NCBI GenBank assembly: GCA_963734395.1
Contig: CAVTGY010000002.1
Location: forward strand, 1,054,001-1,118,000
Length of the DNA stretch: 64,000 nt
From: Bog-756 sp963734395
GTDB taxonomy: Bacteria; Actinomycetota; Acidimicrobiia; Acidimicrobiales; RAAP-2
Direction: 5' to 3'
Shown here: positions 1-8,228 of the stretch, in pieces
Numbering within the stretch: the stretch's first letter is position 1
Layout of the letters: every line of letters starts with the position of its first letter
Position numbers and translations under genes: made by a program
Notes under the pieces: generated by a model
What the model saw: only the letters and a program-made list of their open reading frames with translations
What the model was told of the DNA's origin: nothing
Databases searched by the model: none

Positions 1-351
1 CGTGCACGACGACGTTCACTCCGTCTATGGGTCGTACTGGGTGGCCTATGACCTGCAGTACCTATCGGGTGACCAGGTGACCGGATTCGCATTGGACAAC
101 GTCCGGATTCCGGCCAATGCGAGGAACGTCGAGAGTGAATCGCCGTGCCGCATGGGTATTCGTGCCGTCTTCGCAAGAGGGGCTGGCCGCAGACCAATTG
201 GGCATCGCGACCGATATGAATCCGGGAATGTGGACGCAACAGTCATTCGAGGCATGGCTCCACGCACGAGGGCGTCCCTTTTACGACGACGTCGGTCGAT
301 CCGTTCGTGGTGGTGAGGCCGGAGCGAAATGTGCATCCTCCGGGGCTTTGA
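1..351 (+). CDS. C-terminal fragment of a membrane glycosyltransferase-like protein, frameshifted
   Basis: Only the C-terminal end of the gene is in the window. The first frame reads VYGSYWVAYDLQYLSGDQVT, then a frame change near 120-140 leads to RRAAWVFVPSSQEG, and another near 280 gives a hydrophobic tail VDPFVVVRPERN ending in TGA at 349-351. This order resembles the extracytoplasmic tail of large polytopic mannosyltransferase/GT39-like proteins of actinobacteria, but no membrane segment is present here, so that name is an inference. The two frame changes are probably sequence errors, because the product makes sense when they are joined. The true start lies upstream of base 1. Confidence 0.5.
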
Positions 352-435
352 CCGGCCGCAGGGCACCCGCCCGGTGCGGTGCGGTCCAGTGCGGTGTAGG
401 ACGATCTGGAGCCCGGTCCACTAGTCTGAGACCCC

Positions 436-609
436 ATGGCACGAAGAAGCTCGCTCCGCAGCCAGCTCTATCGAGCCGCCAGGGATATGGGCAACGTCCA
501 GGCCGCAGCCAAAGGCCCAAGTTCGTATGCCAAGCGTGTTGCTCGACGCAAGGTCTACCGGACGACCAATGGGCTGACTCAGAAGCTGCTGCGGGAATTC
601 GGCTTGTAG
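436..609 (+). CDS. Small basic conserved protein, 57 aa
   Basis: The ORF encodes a very basic 57-residue protein beginning MARRSSLRSQLYRAARDMGN and ending QKLLREFGL. It has many Arg and Lys residues, a central AAAKGPSSYAKRVARRK stretch and no Cys or membrane segment. Short proteins of this appearance recur across actinobacterial genomes without an assigned role. The charge suggests contact with nucleic acid or the ribosome, but that is inference. The ATG is the only good start. There is no clear Shine-Dalgarno sequence upstream, so translation could be leaderless or weak. It stands alone, 24 bases before the next ORF on the same strand. Confidence 0.65.
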   Translation: MARRSSLRSQLYRAARDMGNVQAAAKGPSSYAKRVARRKVYRTTNGLTQKLLREFGL

Positions 610-633
610 GACTCGCTGCCGTACCGTGATCCC

Positions 634-852
634 GTGGCCCACTATGCGGAGGCGTTTTCGGTGCAGCCCGGCCGGTGCTTCAGGTTCGTGCATGCCGGCA
701 CGGGCCACGCCCAGCACTGCCCGGAGCCGGTCGTCCTCCACGGACAGTTCGTCGACGGTACGGGCAAGCAGTGGCAGGTGGATGCCTGCACCGGGCACGC
801 CAAAGACCTGACCGCCGGTGGCACCGGGCAGGAGCGCACGCCGGGGCGCTAG
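634..852 (+). CDS. Small hypothetical protein, 72 aa
   Basis: A GTG-start ORF of 72 residues with the core FRFVHAGTGHAQHCPEPVV and a later GKQWQVDACTGHAKDL. Two Cys and several His residues (HAQHC and DACTGH) could bind a metal, although no named family is recognised. Frame use matches neighbouring genes, with G/C in third positions. It follows the 57-aa gene on the same strand and ends before a structured intergenic region. Function unknown. Confidence 0.55.
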   Translation: MAHYAEAFSVQPGRCFRFVHAGTGHAQHCPEPVVLHGQFVDGTGKQWQVDACTGHAKDLTAGGTGQERTPGR

Positions 853-925
853 GGGACGTCTCGAGAACAAGACGCCCTGACTAGCCGGATGGGGTCGGGG
901 CACGATGCGGTCTCCTGGGCCCAAA

Positions 926-975
926 GAAAAGCCGGGCCCGGAGCTCTTTGGCGGAAGACTCGACGGGCCCGACTT
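926..975. repeat. Structured hairpin, copy A of a two-copy family
   Basis: CGGGCCC (933-939) pairs with GGGCCCG (965-971). An asymmetric internal loop (G940 against GAC 962-964) follows, then GAG/CTC (941-943 with 959-961) and TCTT/AAGA (945-948 with 955-958), closing a TGGCGG loop. AGAA before and TTCT after can extend the stem. The same architecture recurs at 21183-21234 with a different but still paired inner helix. It lies between the end of a plus-strand gene and the minus-strand tmRNA gene, so a bidirectional terminator is one possible role. The rest of 853-1140 shows no convincing gene. Confidence 0.6.
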
Positions 976-1140
976 CTACTGATGAACAACGCATTGACCG
1001 CGGATGCCGTTGCAGCCAACCGCTGTCAGGGTACAGGCAGGACGCTAGGTGGAGCAGGCCACCGCCCGCCGGCATCCGAGTGAGCGATGGCCATCGAGTG
1101 GGCCCGCGCCATCTATGACCTCTATGTGGGGGCCTAGCAC

Positions 1141-1187
1141 ACCTCCAACGATGCTCACGGTCTCCCCTGAGCATCCTTGGAGGTGGC
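1141..1187 (-). terminator. Long inverted repeat at the 3' end of tmRNA
   Basis: ACCTCCA at 1141-1147 pairs with TGGAGGT at 1178-1184, and an inner GATGCTCA/TGAGCATC pair (1150-1157 with 1166-1173) closes a short loop. The outer arm on the tmRNA side is the acceptor 3' strand of the tmRNA itself. There is no U-run, so it may be a terminator, a 3' precursor structure that exposes the processing site, or both. Confidence 0.5.
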
Positions 1188-1525
1188 GGGAATCGAACCC
1201 GCGTCCTCCGGCTTCTCAATAGGCCTTCTCCGAGCGCAGCCGGTGTTGGGTTGTCGGGACCGATGCCGCTACCGGCGGCTGCATTGTTCCGTATCCGACT
1301 GAAGTGTCCCTAGCGGCTCGTCGGCGTTGCCAGCAGGGTAAGTCCCACTTGATGGCGCCCGGTTCCGGCCCGTGAGACTGAGACCGGTCGGACGTCGCAG
1401 TTTCTAGGCTGCGAGCGCGAGCTGAGGCTCGGCGTTTATTTTTTGTTCCGGCTCTTTAACGTGGCTCCGGAGACCACGGCTCGCTTCTCCTATATCGACG
1501 ACCAGAGTCGAAGCCTGTCACCCCC
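1178..1525 (-). ncRNA. ssrA: tmRNA
   Basis: This is transfer-messenger RNA, which rescues stalled ribosomes together with SmpB. The 5' end GGGGGTGACAGG (1525-1514) pairs with the 3' acceptor strand CACCTCC before discriminator A at 1178, and a T-arm GGTTCGATTCC lies just inside. CCA is not encoded. The tag reading frame ends GAG CCT CAG CTC GCG CTC GCA GCC TAG, so the encoded tag is read as A-E-P-Q-L-A-L-A-A if GCC is the resume codon. The LALAA end is the expected proteolysis signal. The length of 348 nt is usual. smpB lies just upstream on the same strand, a frequent arrangement. Confidence 0.95.
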
Positions 1526-1571
1526 TGGGGTATCTCCAACGGCCGAACGCTCTGTTCAACGCCGCATGGCC

Positions 1572-1577
1572 ATTGTA
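1572..1577 (-). promoter_or_regulatory. Candidate -10 box for tmRNA
   Basis: Read on the minus strand, a TACAAT hexamer lies about 46 nt before the mature tmRNA 5' end, between the smpB stop and ssrA. No good -35 hexamer is visible at the right spacing. A short precursor leader removed by RNases would fit. Confidence 0.35.
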
Positions 1578-1603
1578 CCGCCTGCCAATCGGGGAGATCC
1601 CGG

Positions 1604-2158
1604 TTACCGGCTCGATCCGCCCTTCGAGGCGGCGCGGGCCTCCCGGGCCGCCTCCCTGCTGGCGTCCCTGGTGGCAATGGCCTGGCGCTTGTCGTACTGC
1701 CGACGACCGCGGGCCAGGGCCAGGTCGACCTTCGCCCGTCCATCCTTGAAGTAGATCGACAACGGCACCATGGTCAGAGACTGCTGTTGTGACCGGCCCA
1801 TCCACTCGTCGATCTGGCGCCGATGCATGAGCAGCTTCCGGCGCCGATCTGGATCGTGAGCACCGAATCCGTTGGCCTGGGCGTAGGGGGGCACATGGAC
1901 GCCGAACAGCCACATCTCACCGTCGATGATCCGGGCGTAGGCATCCTGAAGGGCGATTCGACCGGCTCGCAGCGACTTCACCTCGGAACCCTGCAGGACG
2001 ATGCCGCACTCGGTGGTTTCGATGACCTCGTAGTCGTGACGGGCGCGACGGTTCGAGGCGACCACCCGGTTGGCGTCCCTCGGCGCTTGGGCGCCTGGGC
2101 GCTTGGCCGACTTGGGATGACCTCCACTGGCACCGGTCTTCTTCCGTGCTGCGGTCAT
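1604..2158 (-). CDS. smpB: SsrA-binding protein SmpB
   Basis: SmpB binds the tRNA-like part of tmRNA and places it in stalled ribosomes. The product has the family core: NRRARHDYEVIETTECGIVL, QGSEVKSLRAGR, DAYARIIDGEMWLFGVHVPPY, and the basic C-terminal tail RRQYDKRQAIATRDASREAAR that enters the mRNA channel. The ATG at 2158 gives 184 aa with a Lys/Arg-rich N-terminal extension of about 20 residues. An upstream TTG at 2209 would add 17 more. No strong ribosome site marks either. The reading frame is intact. The gene is directly upstream of ssrA and divergent from mec. Confidence 0.95.
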   Translation of the reverse strand: MTAARKKTGASGGHPKSAKRPGAQAPRDANRVVASNRRARHDYEVIETTECGIVLQGSEVKSLRAGRIALQDAYARIIDGEMWLFGVHVPPYAQANGFGAHDPDRRRKLLMHRRQIDEWMGRSQQQSLTMVPLSIYFKDGRAKVDLALARGRRQYDKRQAIATRDASREAAREARAASKGGSSR

Positions 2159-2214
2159 GCCTATCGGACGGTAGTCGCCCGACGCGGGCTCAGGTTCATC
2201 TAGCGTCAACCACC

Positions 2215-2624
2215 ATGCTGATCCTTCCCAAGTTGGTGCACGATCAGATGGTGGCCCATTGCCTGACCGGATTGCCCGAAGAAGCCTGTGGACTGTTGGG
2301 TGGCGATCTCGAAACCGGAGAGGCGGTCACCTGCTATCCGACCCGCAACCTGGCGGCGTCGGCAAAGTTGTACACGGTCGACCCGAAGGACCATCTCCGG
2401 GCAGATCGCGACGCGGAGGCCGCCGGCAATTCGATCATCGGGGTTTTCCACTCCCACACCCACACCGAGGCCTATCCCTCGCCTACCGATGTGGCGCAGG
2501 CCCCTGATCCCGGACTGGCACTATGTGCTGGTTTCCCTGACGGGACATCCAACCGGTGGTTCGGAGCTATCGCATCGTCGATGCGGTGATCACCGAGGAA
2601 CCAGTCAGGCTGTGGCCCGGATAG
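2215..2624 (+). CDS. mec: JAMM/MPN metallopeptidase (Mec-like), frameshifted
   Basis: Mec proteases act on the sulfur-carrier protein CysO, releasing cysteine from the CysO-Cys adduct or trimming its C-terminus. The zinc motif is clear: VFHSHTHTEAYPSPTDVAQA fits H-x-H-x(10)-S-x2-D. An upstream Glu (PEEACGLLGG) is the catalytic acid. Two frame changes (near 2505 and 2560) are needed to reach the end YRIVDAVITEEPVRLWPG and TAG at 2622-2624. The order mec-cysO-cysM matches the mycobacterial cluster, which fixes the substrate. About 135 residues, usual for the family. Confidence 0.88.
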
Positions 2625-2687
2625 AATCCCAACCGCAGAAGTCAACATTTGCCGGTTCCGTGCCCACCCGGAGTCCGAGGAGAACCT

Positions 2688-2995
2688 GTGCCCGTCCAAG
2701 TCAATCTGCCGACCGTGCTGCGGTCACATGCCGGAGGAGCCCAAATCGGTATCGGCCAACGGGTCGACCGTAGGTCAGGTTCTCGAGTCCCTGGTCGGGC
2801 GAGTATCCCGGGTTGTCGGGACAGGTCATCGACGATGACGGTGCACTGCACAAATTCGTGAACGTGTACCTCAACGACGACGATGTCCGATACCTTTCGG
2901 CCCTCGAGACCCCGGTCGGGGACTCCGATGAGATCTCGATTCTCCCCGCGGTGGCCGGTGGAGCGGTCTCGTTGCGGACGTCCCGTTCTCGATGA
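2688..2995 (+). CDS. cysO: CysO-like sulfur carrier (ubiquitin fold), frameshifted, with C-terminal extension
   Basis: CysO carries sulfur as a C-terminal thiocarboxylate for cysteine synthesis by CysM. The GTG start has GAGGAG upstream. The N-terminus VPVQVNLPTVLRSHAGG, the middle GQVIDDDGALHKFVNVYLND, and DDVRYLSALETPVGDSDEIS match MoaD/CysO proteins. Two frame changes near 2730 and 2810 are needed. The chain reads ILPAVAGG and then continues for ten residues (AVSLRTSRSR) before TGA at 2993-2995, which overlaps the cysM ATG as ATGA. A mature carrier must end in GG, so the tail would have to be removed, a known role for JAMM partners. Confidence 0.85.
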
Positions 2996-3940
2996 CTCTC
3001 TTCGGCTCCGTTCTGGAGCTGATCGGCAACACGCCGATGGTGGACATCACCGGGTTGAGCCCCAATCCAGGGGTGCGGATGCTGATAAAACTCGAAGGGC
3101 AGAACCCTGGCGGTTCGGTGAAGGATCGGATCGCGCTCTCGATGATCGAAGAGGCGGAGAAGGACGGCACGCTGAAGCCGGGGCAGACCCTCATCGAGCC
3201 CTCGTCGGGCAATACCGGCATCGGCATGGCCATGGTCTGCAAGCTCAAGGGATACCACCTCAAGGTGGTACTGGCCACCAATGTGTCGGTCGAGCGTCGT
3301 CAGCTCCTCGAGGTGTGGGGCGCAGAAATCATCGAGTCGCCGGGATCCGAGGGCTCCAACGGCGCGGTACGACGGGCTCAGGCACTGGCCGAGGAGCACC
3401 CCGAATGGGCGTTCCTGTACCAGTACGGCAATCCGGCAAACCCCAAGGCCCACTACGAGGGAACCGGCCCTGAGATCTGGCGGGACTGCCCCGAGAGTCA
3501 CCCACTTCGTGGCCGGGCTGGGTACATCGGGGACCCTGCTCGGAGTTGGTCGCTATCTGAAGGACCAGAACCCTGCCATCCATGTCATGGCGGTCGAGCC
3601 GCCCGCCGGAGAGACCGTCGATGGTCTGCGCAACCTCGATGACGGCTACATCCCTCCCATATTCATCGACGGACGGGGAAGGGAACTTCTCGACGGAAAG
3701 CGGATCGTACGGCCGCGCGAGTCGATCGAGTGGACGCGTCGCCTGAGCGACGTGGGGATCTTTGCCGGTCTCTCGTCGGGAGCGGCGTTGGCCGGCGCGG
3801 CAAAACTGGCCACGACCGTCGAATCGGGGACCATCGTGGTGGTCGCGGCCGACGGGGGGTGGAAGTATCTCTCCACCGGGGCGTGGACCGACGATCTCGA
3901 CCTGGTCGAGGAGCGGGCCAAGTCGATCACCTACTTCTGA
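2992..3940 (+). CDS. cysM: Cysteine synthase CysM (CysO-dependent), frameshifted
   Basis: A fold-type II PLP enzyme making cysteine from O-phosphoserine (or O-acetylserine) and thiocarboxylated CysO. The PLP lysine is in GGSVKDR, the substrate loop is EPSSGNTGIGMAM, and the phosphate-binding loop is GLGTSGTLLGVG. One frame change near 3490 (after EIWRDCPE) joins the two halves, which end SITYF. About 316 residues, the normal length. Its start overlaps the cysO stop, so the pair is translationally coupled. Linkage to mec and cysO favours the CysM subtype over CysK. Confidence 0.92.
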
Positions 3941-3948
3941 GCGACGCT

Positions 3949-4741
3949 GTGGGTGTCCCGGCACCGGTGAGCCCGACGGTTCACCCCCACCAGCAGCCAG
4001 GGCGGGACGATACCGGATCCCACCTGTCGATCAGAGTGGCCGGTTGCGACGGCAGTTGGACCGGCCCGGGAGGTGCGGGGAGCGGGTACGTGGTGGCATC
4101 GGGGGGGACCCGCCTGCTGTTGGATGCGGGCCCGGGCACGTTTGCCAACCTGCAGCGCTGGGTCGATCCGGCAGACCATCGACGCGGTGGTCATCTCTCA
4201 CCACCATCCTGATCATTGGACCGACCTGTACGCACTGGCCACCCATGCACGATTTGTCCTGGACCGCCGGGGGACACCGGTCTACGCGCCGGCCAAGGTG
4301 GCCCAACGTGCGCACCTGGCCGACTCACCGGCGTTCGACTGGCGTGTGGTGACCGGAGGTGACCGCGTGCGGATCGGGGAGCTGGATTGCTCATTTCGTC
4401 GCACCGATCACAGTTTCGAGACATTGGCCGTACGCATCGACGGTGGGGATCGTTCCTTCGGATACTCTGCCGACACAGGTCCCGGATGGCCCCTGTCCGA
4501 GCTTGGGATCGGTCTCGACTTGGTGTTGGCCGAGGCCACCTATACAGTCGACCTCGAAGGGACCGCCGGACACATGAGCGGACGACAGGCGGGCGAGCAG
4601 GCCAGGAGGGCTGGCGCGCAGCGTCTGGTCATCACCCACCGGTGGCCGATGATCGACTCGGCGACGCTCCTTGCCGAAGCGGAGACCACCTTTGGGAAAC
4701 AGGTGGAGCAAGCAGCCATTGGAAAGGAATTCTCACTGTGA
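3949..4741 (+). CDS. MBL-fold metallohydrolase, frameshifted
   Basis: A metallo-beta-lactamase superfamily hydrolase. After an N-terminal strand pair (GGTRLLLDAGPGTFANLQRW) a frame change near 4170 leads to the zinc motif VVISHHHPDHWTD (HxHxDH). Further ligands are seen in FGYSADTGP (Asp) and LVITHRWP (His). The GHMSGRQAGEQA segment resembles RNase Z-like and phosphodiesterase-like members of the superfamily. In mycobacteria a gene of this type also lies between cysM and rph, so position supports identity. The start is uncertain (GTG 3949 or 3967). The stop overlaps the rph GTG. Confidence 0.85.
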
Positions 4742-5502
4742 ACCAAGGTACGACGGTAGGCGTCCCGACGGGACGATCGGACGGCCGGGACATCGATCAA
4801 CTGCGCCCCGCCACGTTCGAACGGGATTTCACGGTTTTCGCCCCGGGCTCGGTGTTGGTGTCGATGGGACGGACCCGGGTTCTGTGCACGGCCTCGGTGG
4901 AGGATCGGGTCCCGCCGTGGATGCGGGGGAGCGGCAAGGGGTGGGTCACCGCCGAGTACTCCCTGCTTCCCGGCTCGACCGGCGAACGGGTCTCTCGTGA
5001 GGCGGCCAAGGGCAAGCAGTCCGGACGGACCCAGGAGATCCAGCGGCTGATCGGCCGATCGCTGCGCTCGGTCTGCGACATGGTGGCGCTGGGCGAACTG
5101 CAGGTGACCGTGGACTGCGACGTCCTGCAGGCCGACGGGGGGACCAGGACCGCTTCGATCTGTGGGGCGTATGTCGCCCTCCACGACGCATTCTCCCGGC
5201 TCGTCCAGAAGGGAACGCTGCGAACCAACCCTCTGACAGAGGCGGTCGCCGCGGTGTCGGTCGGCGTGGTCGACGGGGTGTGCGTGCTCGATCTGCCCTA
5301 CGAAGAGGACAGTCGGGCCGAGGTGGACATGAACGTGGTGATGACCTCGTCCGGGCGCTTCATCGAGGTGCAGGGCACTGCCGAGGGCATGCCTTTCACC
5401 AAGGGGGAGCTCGACGAGATGCTCAGCCTGGCTGAGCACGGCATCGCCCAGCTCCTCGAAGCGCAGACCGAGACACTGGCCGAACCACCGACTCCCCGGT
5501 GA
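4738..5502 (+). CDS. rph: Ribonuclease PH
   Basis: A phosphorolytic 3'-5' exoribonuclease that trims tRNA precursors. Intact at 254 aa. It begins with GTG overlapping the upstream TGA (GTGA). Family landmarks include SDGRDIDQLRPATFERDF, the phosphate-binding GGTRTASI, ISRSLR-like IGRSLRSVCD, LPYEEDSRAEVDMNVVMT and GRFIEVQGTAEG. The C-terminal AQTETLAEPPTPR is a short non-conserved tail. It sits in the operon with rdgB ten bases downstream, the standard actinobacterial order. Confidence 0.97.
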   Translation: MNQGTTVGVPTGRSDGRDIDQLRPATFERDFTVFAPGSVLVSMGRTRVLCTASVEDRVPPWMRGSGKGWVTAEYSLLPGSTGERVSREAAKGKQSGRTQEIQRLIGRSLRSVCDMVALGELQVTVDCDVLQADGGTRTASICGAYVALHDAFSRLVQKGTLRTNPLTEAVAAVSVGVVDGVCVLDLPYEEDSRAEVDMNVVMTSSGRFIEVQGTAEGMPFTKGELDEMLSLAEHGIAQLLEAQTETLAEPPTPR

Positions 5503-5512
5503 CCGGGCGGCG

Positions 5513-6130
5513 ATGAGCGACCTCCGTTTGATTCTGGCCACCGCCAATCCGGACAAGGCGGCCGAGATCACCGCGATACTTGGGACCGTACCCGGCTTGG
5601 AGGTTGTGCCGCGACCGGCATGGGTGCCCGAAGTCGACGAGACCGGTGACACGTTGGAGGACAACGCGCGTCTGAAGGCACGGGCACTGGTGAAGGCCAC
5701 CGGGGTGCCGGCAGTGGCGGACGACACCGGACTCGAGGTCGAGGCCCTCGGGGGCGCCCCCGGCGTCTATTCATCGCGGTTCGCCGGCGATCACGCGACC
5801 TATGCGGAGAACGTGGCCAAACTGCTCGCCGAGCTGGCCCGGGTGGGCGCCAATGCTCCAGAAGAGAGGATCGCCAGGTTCCGATCCGTGGCCATGGTGG
5901 CCTATCCCGACGGCACCGATGTGTGGGCCGCCGGCGAGGTCACCGGGGTGATCACCCCGGAGGCGATCGGCCATTCGGGATTCGGCTACGACCCTGTCTT
6001 CGCACCCGAGGGATTTGAGGGGCGTACCTTTGCCCAGGTCGGCGCCGAGGAGAAGCACAGCATCTCCCATCGCGGCCGTGCCTTCCGTGCGCTCGCCGAT
6101 CTGCTTGGTTCGCCACTCCGATCCCCGTGA
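5513..6130 (+). CDS. rdgB: XTP/dITP diphosphatase (RdgB/HAM1)
   Basis: Hydrolyses non-canonical purine triphosphates such as XTP and dITP to monophosphates, keeping them out of DNA. Intact, 205 aa. The start matches the family (MSDLRLILATANPDKAAEI), with the substrate-binding DNARLKARALVKATG, the catalytic acid region ADDTGLEVEALGGAPGVYSS, and the base-recognition motifs HSGFGYDPVF and HSISHRGRA. It follows rph by ten bases and is probably co-transcribed with it. Confidence 0.97.
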   Translation: MSDLRLILATANPDKAAEITAILGTVPGLEVVPRPAWVPEVDETGDTLEDNARLKARALVKATGVPAVADDTGLEVEALGGAPGVYSSRFAGDHATYAENVAKLLAELARVGANAPEERIARFRSVAMVAYPDGTDVWAAGEVTGVITPEAIGHSGFGYDPVFAPEGFEGRTFAQVGAEEKHSISHRGRAFRALADLLGSPLRSP

Positions 6131-6183
6131 GCCCCGATACCACCGACTAGCGTCGAGGTCTTGCGCACGACGGAGCGATTCGG

Positions 6184-6840
6184 GTGAGCGACGTTTCGCA
6201 GGGACCCGGCTGGTGGCTGGCCTCGGACGGCAAGTGGTACCCACCGGAGCAGTCAGCGGGTCCCGCACCCCAGAACCCGGCTCCGCAATCCTCACCGGTC
6301 TCCGGCACCACCGGGCCAACGGCCATACCGTCGATCGACCCGAGTGAACCCCCTGCAGCTCCGGGCCAGGGCCTGCCACCGACCATGCCCGGCTATGGAC
6401 CCCCGAACGGTGCTCCCGGCTACGGCCCGCCACCTGCTGTCCCCGGGTACGGGCCTCCGCCTGCTCCTCCCGGGTATGGCCCGCCACCTGCTTCTCCTGG
6501 GTTCGGCTACGGGTACGGGTACCCGTCGGGGTACCCGCCCTATTCCTATTCCTACGCCGAGATCCCGAAGACCAACGGTCTTGCCGTGGCGTCACTGGTC
6601 TGTTCGTTCTTCTTCTGGATCTATGGGATCGGCGCGCTGCTGGCCATCGTGTTCGGATTCATCGCCCGATCCCAGATCAAGCACTCCGGCGGAATGCAGC
6701 GAGGCAGGGGGATGGCGCTGGCCGGCATCATCATCGGCTTTGCCGGCCTGGTGATCACCGCGGTGGTCATCACCATCGTCGTCGTGGCAGTCCACAGGCA
6801 CTGCCACGACACCGGTAACTGCACGTTCAACACCAGGTAA
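6184..6840 (+). CDS. DUF4190-type membrane protein with DUF2510-like N-terminus
   Basis: A GTG-start protein of 218 aa. Residues 8-22 (GWWLASDGKWYPPEQ) are the tryptophan-rich motif common at the N-terminus of acidimicrobial membrane proteins. Residues 35-120 form a Pro/Gly/Tyr-rich spacer with at least five tandem PGYGPPPA-type units. Residues 130-205 carry two membrane helices separated by RSQIKHSGGMQRGRGMALAG, the DUF4190 signature. The C-terminus has two Cys (HCHDTGNCTF). Role unknown; such proteins are often near cell-envelope genes. It is the last gene of the plus-strand run and is followed by a strong hairpin. Confidence 0.85.
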   Translation: MSDVSQGPGWWLASDGKWYPPEQSAGPAPQNPAPQSSPVSGTTGPTAIPSIDPSEPPAAPGQGLPPTMPGYGPPNGAPGYGPPPAVPGYGPPPAPPGYGPPPASPGFGYGYGYPSGYPPYSYSYAEIPKTNGLAVASLVCSFFFWIYGIGALLAIVFGFIARSQIKHSGGMQRGRGMALAGIIIGFAGLVITAVVITIVVVAVHRHCHDTGNCTFNTR

Positions 6841-6884
6841 CACCGGTGACTGATGGCGCCTACCGGGGGAAGCCCAGTCGAAGA

Positions 6885-6931
6885 AGAGGGGGCATCAGAC
6901 CGGTCCTTGCGGACCGGTGTGATACCCCTCT
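6885..6931. terminator. Bidirectional terminator hairpin
   Basis: AGAGGGG (6885-6891) pairs with CCCCTCT (6925-6931), ATCA (6894-6897) with TGAT (6920-6923), and ACCGGTCC (6899-6906) with GGACCGGT (6911-6918) around a TTGC loop. The total is 19 pairs with two small internal loops. It lies between convergent genes. It has no T-tract on either strand. Confidence 0.65.
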
Positions 6932-7003
6932 GTTGGGAGGCTAGGAGCCGGCTTCCGGCGCTTCGGGGGGACTCGGCGCCGTCACCTCAACTCCTGCCTC
7001 GTC

Positions 7004-8014
7004 TCAGGCCACCCCGTCGTCGTCCGTTCCGTCGGACTCGGAGATGGGTGCCCAGGGATCCCCGGCGATGGGCGGCGGCATCATCGCCACATCGGCCAGG
7101 TTTTCGAGTCGATCACTACCGATATTGACTGTCGAGTCCCACTCGCTCGGGGGCGGGACTGGCGGCAAGGTCATCGGAGACCGATTCGTCGGACTCGATC
7201 ATCGACGGCGAGATGGGGAGCGGGCTGGCCGACGGCTCGTGGCGGCAGGAACCGCGAACGTGGCGGCTTCTTCGACCCCGATCGGGTCGACCGAGGCCGG
7301 AGCCAGCTCGATCAGTCCGGCCGCATGGAGGTCGCGGAGGGTCCGGAGGCCGACGATCTGTTCGTCGCCGATCATCTCGAGAACCGACTTCACCGAGTGT
7401 CCACTGGTCCCGACCGTGGTGAGAACCCGCCACTGGTCGTTGCGAATCTGGATGTCCTGCCCCGGCGGCTCGGGAGACAGTGTTACCAGGGCCTCGAGTG
7501 GAACCACCTCGCTGAGCTGCCTCCACTCGTCGACCTGAGGGCCGAGCTCGGTGAGGACCGACATCACCGGCACCGGACGGTTGCCCGTTCGAGGACAGGA
7601 GGCCGGTGGTGAAGTAGAACCAGCCGTCGGTGACGCAGGCCAGCTCGAACACCGCCTGCCAACGGTGGTCGCGGTGGCGACCTGGGCGTTGGTCAGCTCG
7701 CCGCGGTCGAGCCACACCCGGCCATCGACCGTCTCGCTCACCACCTGCAGTTCACCGGACTGAGCGGTTGAAGCAAGCATCGAAAGAACGTCCGAGAGGC
7801 TGAACACCGACAGGGATCCGACCAGCGATGCCGCCAGCGTCTCTTCGGAGGTGTCCGGTCTGGCCGATGGCGGACTCGCCTCCGTCGGCGGGCGGTTCGA
7901 ACAGCTGGCGATACGGCGAGCGCGCCGGAGCGGCTCGATCTCGGTCACCGCCGGCCTGCCATTCTCTGACAGTTGCTCCACCATCCGGTCGACTGTCCCG
8001 TTCTGGTTGTCCAT
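7004..8014 (-). CDS. DUF4388 domain protein, frameshifted
   Basis: A regulatory-type protein with a DUF4388 (PatA N-terminal-like) domain: SLSVFSLSDVLSMLASTAQSGELQV, then VDGRVWLDRGELTNAQVA, continuing in a second frame as FELACVTDGWFYFTTG. A C-terminal half follows with VIRNDQ-like and TVGTSGHSVKSVLEMIGDEQ segments. Start ATG 8014 has GGGAGGA upstream. Joining frames near 7670, 7560 and 7200 lets the C-terminus run to an acidic end WAPISESDGTDDDGVA with TGA at 7004-7006. DUF4388 proteins usually act with two-component or gliding/GTPase systems, but no such partner is adjacent. Confidence 0.7.
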
Positions 8015-8228
8015 CGCTGATCCTCCCGAGGACCCACGTCTCCTGGCCAATCGCCCATGTCCTTCGATCGAGACTCCCTTCGCCTACAATAACCGCGTTT
8101 AGTGAATATCTCCACACTGAAAGTGGTATTTCTGGCTATTGCCGGGCGGCCTCGGTGACCGGTCGCCCCAAACCGGCGGCCCCGGTCGGGTCGATGGGGT
8201 CAGAACGACCACGGCTAATCTCGCAGCC

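Noticed and set aside
853..1140. Possible SRP or other named RNA gene
   Set aside because: No SRP core motif such as the GGAA tetraloop with flanking bulges; only the hairpin family copy was found.
6885..6931. Riboswitch
   Set aside because: The structure is a single long stem between convergent genes with no conserved sensor core, which fits a terminator.
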